The notes under the pieces were generated by a model that saw nothing but the letters and a program-made list of their open reading frames with translations, was not told the origin of the DNA and did not search any database. Below, one piece after another: positions 58,326 to 64,000 of a stretch of 64,000 nucleotides of DNA (position 1 is its first letter; each line of letters starts with the position of its first letter). This stretch comes from Blattabacterium cuenoti (GTDB lineage Bacteria; Bacteroidota; Bacteroidia; Flavobacteriales; Blattabacteriaceae): positions 62,001 to 126,000 of the forward strand of contig NZ_CP059195.1 of assembly GCF_014251695.1 (NCBI RefSeq), in the 5' to 3' direction. A program made the translations under genes and the position numbers.

Positions 58326-59024
58326 TTGATAAAACAAAAAATAATTCCTAATATATTCACTTTATTAAATTTATTTTGTGGATGTACATCTATAATATTT
58401 TTACAATCTAAAAATTTTAACTTTTCTGCTATTGCTACTTTATTTTCAATAATTTTTGATTTTTTGGATGGATTCTTTTCTAGATTGATCAAAAATGAAA
58501 ATTTATTTGGAAAAGAATTAGATTCTTTATCAGATATGGTTTCTTTTGGAGTAGTTCCATCTGTAATAGTTTTTCTTTTATTGAAAGAAAATAGTTTAAT
58601 TCCATTTATTGAATATTTGGCTTTTTTTATCGCCATTGTTTCTGCATGTCGTTTAGCTAAATTCAATATTAGTCCTAATTATATTGTAGGATTAACAACA
58701 ACCGTGAATACTATGTTTTTTTCTTCTTTATCTATAATAATTAAAAACTATACTATCCCTTTTTTTATTAATCAAAAAATCATATATCTCATTATAATGC
58801 TTTTTATTATATTTTTGTCCTGTTATTTTTTAGTATCTCAAATCACAATGTTTTCTTTTAATTTTAAAGATTTTTCTTGGAAAAAAAATAAAATGCGCTA
58901 TATTTTTTTATTGATTAGTATATTTCTTTTATTAACTTTACATATGATAGCTTTTCCGTGCATTATTATTTTTTATATAATCATCTCAGTCTATTTTCAT
59001 AGATTAAAACAAAAAAATTTATAA
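58326..59024 (+). CDS. pssA: CDP-diacylglycerol-serine O-phosphatidyltransferase
   Basis: 232 residues with about six membrane helices. The CDP-alcohol phosphotransferase motif is seen as DGFFSRLIKNENLFGKELDS, continuing LSD, with the usual Ala replaced by Ser. IPNIFTLLNLFCGCTSIIF at the N-terminus is typical of PssA. It makes phosphatidylserine, the precursor of phosphatidylethanolamine. It lies 8 bases before the exonuclease gene. Confidence 0.92.
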   Translation: MIKQKIIPNIFTLLNLFCGCTSIIFLQSKNFNFSAIATLFSIIFDFLDGFFSRLIKNENLFGKELDSLSDMVSFGVVPSVIVFLLLKENSLIPFIEYLAFFIAIVSACRLAKFNISPNYIVGLTTTVNTMFFSSLSIIIKNYTIPFFINQKIIYLIIMLFIIFLSCYFLVSQITMFSFNFKDFSWKKNKMRYIFLLISIFLLLTLHMIAFPCIIIFYIIISVYFHRLKQKNL

Positions 59025-59032
59025 TTAAAAAT

Positions 59033-59800
59033 ATGAAATTAAAACTTCATCGTCCTATTTGTTTTTTTGATATAGAAGCAACAGGAATCAATATAGGAAA
59101 AGACAGAATTATAGAAATATCTATATTAAAAATATTTCCTAATGGAAATCAAGAAGATAAAACTTGGTTAATTTGTCCTATAATTCCTATTCCTCCACAA
59201 TCAACAGCTATTCATGGTATTAAAGATGAAGATGTAGCAGGAAAACCAAAATTTAAAGATGTTGCTTCTTACATTTTGAAAATGATTGAAAATACAGATT
59301 TAGCAGGATATAATTCTAATAGATTTGATATTCCAATTTTAGTAGAGGAAATGCTTCGTGCAGGAATATCCTTTGATATTAAAAAATACAAAACTATAGA
59401 TGTTCAAGTTATTTTTCATAAAATGGAGCCTAGAACCCTTTCTGCTGCTTATAAATATTATTGTAATAAAAATCTCATGAAAGCTCATAGTTCTAAAGCT
59501 GATACACTTGCTACGTACGAAATATTATTAGCGCAATTAGAAAAATATGAAAATTTAAAAAAAGATGTAAAAAATCTAAATCAGTTTTCTCATCAAAAAA
59601 ATACGGCAGATCTTGCTGGATTCGTTAAAATAGATGAGAAAGGAAATGAAATATTCAATTTTGGAAAATATAAAGGAGAAAAAGTTTTTGAAATTTTTGA
59701 AAAAGATCCTAATTATTATGGATGGATACAAAATTCAGATTTTCCATTATATACAAAAAAAATATTAACAGGAATTAAATTAAAAAAATTTAATAAATAA
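59033..59800 (+). CDS. DnaQ-like 3'-5' exonuclease
   Basis: 255 residues. The DEDD exonuclease motifs are FFDIEATGI (ExoI), LAGYNSNRFDIPIL (ExoII) and HSSKADTLATYEIL (ExoIII), which indicates a DEDDh nuclease. The C-terminal NFGKYKGEKVFEIFEKDPNYYGWI is a second conserved domain found in Bacteroidetes versions, unlike the E. coli proofreading subunit. It may edit or degrade DNA ends. Polymerase III epsilon is a possible function but not shown. Confidence 0.88.
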   Translation: MKLKLHRPICFFDIEATGINIGKDRIIEISILKIFPNGNQEDKTWLICPIIPIPPQSTAIHGIKDEDVAGKPKFKDVASYILKMIENTDLAGYNSNRFDIPILVEEMLRAGISFDIKKYKTIDVQVIFHKMEPRTLSAAYKYYCNKNLMKAHSSKADTLATYEILLAQLEKYENLKKDVKNLNQFSHQKNTADLAGFVKIDEKGNEIFNFGKYKGEKVFEIFEKDPNYYGWIQNSDFPLYTKKILTGIKLKKFNK

Positions 59801-59812
59801 AGACCTATTATC

Positions 59813-61663
59813 TTATTGAATAAGATCTTTGAATTTTTTTGATATAAAATTCGTAAGATTTTTTCCATGTAGCAAATTTTTAGACAAAAGTATTAAATTT
59901 AAAGCCTCTTTTATAATTTTTTTTCTTTTTTCTTCTGATGTTTCTTTTAATATTTTTTTCATTAAAATATGATTTGTATTGACTATCAATTGATAATATT
60001 TTTCTTTATCTTTTATGTCTTTTCCTATAGTAGAATTTATTTCTTTTATTCTCCTTAAAAATTCTGGAATGATAATTAAAAAAGGATAATCTTGTCTGGA
60101 TAGATCTTCTAATTGTACGGAAAATTTGCAATCATCTATTATATTATGTTCTACAATATTTTTTAAATCTTGTTTTTCTTTTTCAGAAAGTTCTGAATTA
60201 GGAGCATCTTTTTTATCACAACTAATTAATTTATCAATATGATCTGAGTCAACTCGAACAAAAGAAATTTCTTGATAAGAAAATTCTAATTTCTGTATTA
60301 AATGAACTGTAAGTGGACTATCCAAAATTAAAACTTCATAGCATCTATCTTTAGCATCTTTAATAGAGCTATACTGTTCTTCTTGATCTGAAGAATAAAG
60401 AAAAACAATTTTTCCTTCTTTATTTTTTTGAGTTTTTTTTATTTTTTCCCTAAATTCTTCCAGTGTAAAATAATTCTTATCTATAGTATAAAACATAAAA
60501 AATTTGATCGCTTTATCAAAAAAATTTTGCGTACTAATCATTCCATATTCTACTATTATTTTGATATTTTTCCATTTTTTTTGAAAATCCTCTCTATTTG
60601 TTCTAAACATAGTATCTAGCTTATCAGCTACTTTTCTTGTGATATATTTAGATATATTTTTAACAGATGCATCAAATTGTAAATAAGAACGTGATACGTT
60701 AAGAGGAATATCTGGAGAATCTATTACTCCTCTTAAAAAACTAAGAAAATCTGGAACAATTCCTTCCAAATTATCCGTAATATAAACCTGATTTTGATAT
60801 AAATGAATTTTTTCTTTTTGAATATCTATTCTTTGTCCTATTTTAGGAAAATATAAAATTCCTGTTAAATGAAAAGGATGATCTATATTTAAATGAACCC
60901 AAAATAAAGGATTTTCTAATTGATTTGGATATAATTCATGATAAAAATCTAAATAATTTTTATCATTCAATTGAAGTGGATTCTTTTTCCAAGAAGGGTG
61001 AATATTATTAATCACAATTTCTTTATCCTCTTTTGATTTTGAGGATAAAGAGATTGTGATAGGCATAAATTTGCAGTATTTTTGTAATAATTTTAAAATA
61101 CGATCATATTCTAAAAATTCCTTGCTCTCTTCATTAAGAGATAAAACAATTTCTGTCCCTCTATCTCTTTTTTCAATTTCTTTCATGATAAAATTTGGAT
61201 CCCCTTCGCAAGACCAAAATATAGATGAGGCATTTTTTTTATAAGATTGAGTTAATATTATAACTTTATTTGCCACCATAAAAGAAGAATAAAAACCTAA
61301 CCCAAAATGTCCAATAATATTAGTAGTATCCGTTATAGATATATTTTTATATTTTTTAACAAATTCTTCAGCTCCAGAAAAAGCAATTTGATTAATATAT
61401 TTCTCCACTTCTTCTTTAGTCATCCCTATTCCATTATCTAGAATATGAAGTGTATTATTTATTTTATTTATGATAATTTTAACTTTAAAATCATCAACAA
61501 TATCATATATATTTTTTAATTTAATTAGAGTTTTTAATTTTACTACGGCATCTATAGCATTAGAAACCAGTTCACGTAAAAAAATTTCTTGATCCGAATA
61601 AAGAAATTTTTTAATAATAGGAAAAATATTATCTGAAGTAACACTAATTTTATTATTTTTCAT
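59813..61663 (-). CDS. htpG: Molecular chaperone HtpG (Hsp90)
   Basis: 616 residues from the ATG at 61663; an upstream in-frame ATG at 61693 adds ten residues without family support. The GHKL ATPase has LRELVSNAIDAVVKLK, LDNGIGMTKEEV and GHFGLGFYSSFMVA. PLNVSRSYLQFDASVK in the middle domain carries the catalytic Arg. It helps fold client proteins. A dyad near the promoter region is described in a separate entry. Confidence 0.96.
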   Translation of the reverse strand: MKNNKISVTSDNIFPIIKKFLYSDQEIFLRELVSNAIDAVVKLKTLIKLKNIYDIVDDFKVKIIINKINNTLHILDNGIGMTKEEVEKYINQIAFSGAEEFVKKYKNISITDTTNIIGHFGLGFYSSFMVANKVIILTQSYKKNASSIFWSCEGDPNFIMKEIEKRDRGTEIVLSLNEESKEFLEYDRILKLLQKYCKFMPITISLSSKSKEDKEIVINNIHPSWKKNPLQLNDKNYLDFYHELYPNQLENPLFWVHLNIDHPFHLTGILYFPKIGQRIDIQKEKIHLYQNQVYITDNLEGIVPDFLSFLRGVIDSPDIPLNVSRSYLQFDASVKNISKYITRKVADKLDTMFRTNREDFQKKWKNIKIIVEYGMISTQNFFDKAIKFFMFYTIDKNYFTLEEFREKIKKTQKNKEGKIVFLYSSDQEEQYSSIKDAKDRCYEVLILDSPLTVHLIQKLEFSYQEISFVRVDSDHIDKLISCDKKDAPNSELSEKEKQDLKNIVEHNIIDDCKFSVQLEDLSRQDYPFLIIIPEFLRRIKEINSTIGKDIKDKEKYYQLIVNTNHILMKKILKETSEEKRKKIIKEALNLILLSKNLLHGKNLTNFISKKFKDLIQ

Positions 61664-61689
61664 AGAATACTGAATTATAAAAAATGGGC

Positions 61690-61729
61690 TCAAGAATTAT
61701 ACCATTATTTATATAATAGACACTATGTC
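61690..61729 (-). promoter_or_regulatory. Degenerate sigma54-like site and dyad before htpG
   Basis: On the minus strand the 11-base dyad GACATAGTGTC is followed after 14 bases by TGG and, at the sigma54 spacing, TTGA. The -12 C is replaced by A, so the match is incomplete. The layout resembles that of grpE. Confidence 0.25.
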
Positions 61730-61744
61730 AGTATAAATTGAAAA

Positions 61745-62680
61745 TCAAAAAAAAGAATCAATAAACTTTTTCCCATCAAACACTTTTAAATCTTCTATTT
61801 TTTCTCCTATCCCTAAATATTGTATAGGAATTTTAAATTGATTCATGATTCCTATTCCGACTCCTCCTTTGGCAGTCCCTTCCATTTTTGTTAAAATAAT
61901 AGAAGAAACTTTAACAAAAGAAGAGAATTGCCTCACCTGTTCAAATGCATTTTGACCAGTTGTTGCATCTAAAATAAGCATTATTTCATGAGGGGATTCA
62001 GGTATTATTTTTTTCATGACTCTACTTATTTTAGAAAGCTCTTCCATAAGACTGATTCTATTTTGTAATCGCCCAGCAGTATCAATTAATACAACATCTT
62101 TTTTTTTTGATTTAGCAGATTGTAAAGTATCATATGCTACAGATGCTGGATCCGCATCCATATGTTGTTTTATTAAAGGAACTCCAACTTTATTTGACCA
62201 TATTTCAAGTTGATCAATAGCTGCAGCTCTAAATGTATCTGCAGCTCCTATGAGGAGATGAAACCCTTTTTTTTTTAGAAAATAAGCTAATTTTCCAATG
62301 GAAGTCGTTTTTCCTACTCCATTGACTCCTACTATCAGGATAACATATGGTTTTTTATTATTTTTTATTATTTTTTTTTCTAAACAAACATTTTCAATAT
62401 CTATAAAAAGGTTTTCAATTTCTTTTTTAAGAAAAGTATAAATTTCTTGCGAATGATTATATTTTTCTTTTTGAATTCTTTTTTCTAAGTTATTAATAAT
62501 TTTAATCGTAGTTTTTGTTCCAATATCTGAAGATAATAATATCTCTTCTATATTATCAATAACATTAATATCTATTTTTGATTTTTTAAGAAAAATATTT
62601 TTTATTTTAGAAAAAAAGGATTCTGTAGTTTTTTTTAATTCATGATTGAATGTTTTATTTTTTCCTTTTTTTAAAAACAT
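61745..62680 (-). CDS. ftsY: Signal recognition particle receptor FtsY
   Basis: 311 residues. GTPase motifs: GVNGVGKTTSIGKLA (G1), GAADTFRAAAIDQL (G2), VVLIDTAGR (G3), TKMEGTAKGG (G4/G5 region). The NG domain begins near residue 20; the acidic A domain of E. coli FtsY is absent, as in many reduced genomes. It docks ribosome-SRP complexes at the membrane. It follows DUF4295 by 9 bases. Confidence 0.95.
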   Translation of the reverse strand: MFLKKGKNKTFNHELKKTTESFFSKIKNIFLKKSKIDINVIDNIEEILLSSDIGTKTTIKIINNLEKRIQKEKYNHSQEIYTFLKKEIENLFIDIENVCLEKKIIKNNKKPYVILIVGVNGVGKTTSIGKLAYFLKKKGFHLLIGAADTFRAAAIDQLEIWSNKVGVPLIKQHMDADPASVAYDTLQSAKSKKKDVVLIDTAGRLQNRISLMEELSKISRVMKKIIPESPHEIMLILDATTGQNAFEQVRQFSSFVKVSSIILTKMEGTAKGGVGIGIMNQFKIPIQYLGIGEKIEDLKVFDGKKFIDSFF

Positions 62681-62689
62681 TATAATTCA

Positions 62690-62848
62690 TTACTTTTTTG
62701 TAAAAAAATTTTTAATTTTTTCATTAGAAATCATTTTATTTTCAAAGGTATAAAAACCTGATTTTTTGGATTTCACTATTCTTATGGCCAAAGTCATTTT
62801 TTTTAAAATCTTTTTTTTTTGGTTATGATCGACTCCTTTTTTAGACAT
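62690..62848 (-). CDS. DUF4295 small basic protein
   Basis: A 52-residue protein: it starts MSKKGVDHNQKKK, has LAIRIVKSKKSGFYTFENKM in the middle, and ends KNFFTKK. It fits the DUF4295 family, which I know from the same place between rpmG and ftsY in many Bacteroidetes. A ten-A run (62811-62820) lies in frame. Function unknown; the ribosomal neighbours suggest a translation-linked role. The start lies 3 bases after the rpmG stop. Confidence 0.82.
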   Translation of the reverse strand: MSKKGVDHNQKKKILKKMTLAIRIVKSKKSGFYTFENKMISNEKIKNFFTKK

Positions 62849-62851
62849 TTT

Positions 62852-63034
62852 TTATTTAATTTCTTTATGAATTGTATATTTTCTTAATATTGGATTATAT
62901 TTTTTTAATTCAATTCTGTTTGGTGTATTTTTTTTATTTTTTGTTGTGACATATCTAGAACAACCAGAAATTCCAATTTTTCTTTGTTCAATACATTCTA
63001 ATATAACTTGTATTCTACTTCCTTTTTTTCCCAT
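62852..63034 (-). CDS. rpmG: 50S ribosomal protein L33
   Basis: 60 residues with the family pattern [14 protein letters not shown] followed by [20 protein letters not shown] and [15 protein letters not shown]. The two CxxC zinc motifs of other L33 copies are absent, so it is the zinc-independent form. It sits near the ribosomal E site. Second gene of rpmB-rpmG-DUF4295-ftsY. Confidence 0.95.
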   Translation of the reverse strand: MGKKGSRIQVILECIEQRKIGISGCSRYVTTKNKKNTPNRIELKKYNPILRKYTIHKEIK

Positions 63035-63043
63035 TATTTTTTA

Positions 63044-63274
63044 TTAATTAATTTTGTATTTAAAACGTTTCAAAACTTTTTCTATCCCTATTTTATTGAT
63101 AAGTTTAACGGTAGAAGTGCAAATTTTTAAAGTAATCCACTTTTTTTCTTTTGTTAAAAAAAAACGTTTTTTACATAAATTAATATTGAAACGACGTTTT
63201 TTTTTATTATTAGCATGAGATACTCTATTTCCTATCATTGCTTTTTTCCCTGTCAATTCACAAATTTTTGACAT
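63044..63274 (-). CDS. rpmB: 50S ribosomal protein L28
   Basis: 76 residues. It starts [20 protein letters not shown], followed by [18 protein letters not shown] and [19 protein letters not shown]. This is the usual L28 order. Zinc-binding Cys pairs are not present. It is the first gene of the cluster; no clear -7 box is seen in the 65 bases before it. Confidence 0.95.
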   Translation of the reverse strand: MSKICELTGKKAMIGNRVSHANNKKKRRFNINLCKKRFFLTKEKKWITLKICTSTVKLINKIGIEKVLKRFKYKIN

Positions 63275-63339
63275 AATAATTTTTTTTTACTAACTTGCCG
63301 AAATGACTAATTTAAACAAAATATATATAAATATATTTC

Positions 63340-64000
63340 ATGTCAGGACATAGCAAATGGTCAAATATACAACATAGAAAATCGAATCAAGATTTCAAAA
63401 AATCTAAAAAATTTTCTAAAATTATTAAAGAAATATCTATAGCCGTAAAAGAATCAGGAATTAACAACTCTCGTTTCAAAAACGCAATTTTAAATGCTAA
63501 ATCCGTCAATATTCCTAAAAATACTGTAGAAAAAGCTATAAAAAAAGCTTTACAAATTAAAAAAGATGATTATAAAAATTTAAATTTAGAAGGATTAATT
63601 TACGGAATTAGTCTAATCATAGAATGTATGACGAACAACAGTATTCGAACTACTTCCAATATTAGAACACTTCTGAATAAAAATGGAGGAAGATTATGTC
63701 ATAATGGGGAATTAACTCATTTTTTTAACAGAATGGGAATTTTTTGTATAAAAAAAAAAGATATTCATTATTCGATAGAAGATTTTGAACTTATGACAAT
63801 AGATTTTGGGGCTCAAAATTTGACAAAAAAAAATGAAATGATCTATTTATATACTAATTTTGAATATTTCGGATCTATGAGAAATAATTTAGATAAATTA
63901 AAAATACTTCATGAATATAAAGTAGAACGTGTTCCCAAACAAATTAAATATCTTTCCGAAGAAAAAAATAATAAAGTTTTGAACTTAATTGAAAAACTTC
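63340..64000 (+). CDS. YebC/PmpR family protein (3' end outside window)
   Basis: From the ATG at 63340, 220 codons are visible and the frame runs off the edge. SGHSKWSNIQHRKSNQDFKK is the unmistakable N-terminal signature. IPKNTVEKAIKKA and the LEGLIYGISLIIECMTNNS.RTTSNIR region follow, ending near VERVPKQIKYL. Relatives were annotated as transcription regulators; recent work links the family to translation of difficult sequences. Divergent from rpmB. Confidence 0.93.
   Translation, partial: MSGHSKWSNIQHRKSNQDFKKSKKFSKIIKEISIAVKESGINNSRFKNAILNAKSVNIPKNTVEKAIKKALQIKKDDYKNLNLEGLIYGISLIIECMTNNSIRTTSNIRTLLNKNGGRLCHNGELTHFFNRMGIFCIKKKDIHYSIEDFELMTIDFGAQNLTKKNEMIYLYTNFEYFGSMRNNLDKLKILHEYKVERVPKQIKYLSEEKNNKVLNLIEKL

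Noticed and set aside
59810-59826. Perfect inverted repeat ATCTTATTGAATAAGAT between the exonuclease and htpG
   Set aside because: It lies mostly in the htpG coding end, has a one-base centre and almost no G/C, and no T-run follows clearly; not enough for a terminator call.
1-64000. CRISPR arrays, insertion sequences, prophage genes, replication origin
   Set aside because: I found no spaced direct repeats, transposases, phage genes, or clusters of DnaA boxes.

Overview
The window is part of a very AT-rich, gene-dense and reduced genome of the Bacteroidetes/Flavobacteriales type. It looks most like a cockroach endosymbiont of the genus Blattabacterium, or a close relative. This is inferred from gene content and gene order, not from a marker search. 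Supporting signs are the alternative complex III operon (actABCDEF), the split ATP synthase operon (atpBEFHAG without atpDC), flavobacterial gene sets (mutY/gldE, HU/rng, rpmB/rpmG/DUF4295/ftsY), Bacteroidetes-type promoters, missing Shine-Dalgarno sites, abundant poly(A) runs, and retained branched-chain amino acid synthesis beside the loss of much else. No insertion sequences, prophage or CRISPR arrays are visible.

Layout. 1-5 kb: end of dnaX, a clpC without its N-domain, an endonuclease III gene broken in a poly(A) run, a DUF3127 protein with an SSB-like tail, an SPFH protein and a DUF59 protein. 5-8 kb: a pair of M16 peptidases, one active and one lacking the zinc motif. 8-16 kb: actABCDEF, a quinol:cytochrome c oxidoreductase. 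16-19 kb: a Trk/Ktr potassium transporter and a 400-base gene-poor stretch. 19-24 kb: tsaB, nadE (second poly(A) frameshift), folE, cysS and a PLP trans-sulfuration enzyme. 24-29 kb: ATP synthase. 29-33 kb: trpS, grpE-dnaJ behind a sigma54-like promoter, mnmA. 33-39.4 kb: ilvDBNCA behind a promoter and a terminator-like leader that may be an attenuator. 39-48 kb: tRNA-Leu(GAG), dapB, lepB, rhomboid, mutL, ribH, a TPR protein, gldE, mutY. 48-50 kb: HU, a 29-residue basic protein, rng and tRNA-Leu(UAG). 50-64 kb: gltA, a GYDIA GHMP kinase, fabD, tatD, fumC, a divisome protein, mnmG, ybeY, pssA, an exonuclease, htpG, ftsY, DUF4295, L33, L28 and the start of a YebC-family gene.

How it fits together. 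Complex III passes electrons from quinol to a c-type acceptor; the terminal oxidase normally found after actF is not here. ATP synthase uses the resulting proton gradient, and citrate synthase and fumarase belong to the central cycle. The ilv genes make isoleucine and valine, and dapB contributes to lysine/diaminopimelate, consistent with a nutritional symbiont. Chaperones, tRNA modification and repair genes form the housekeeping core. The most interesting signals are the ilv leader, the two poly(A)-tract frameshifts in otherwise well-conserved genes, the sigma54-like site before grpE, the N-domain loss in ClpC, and the SSB-like tail on the DUF3127 protein.
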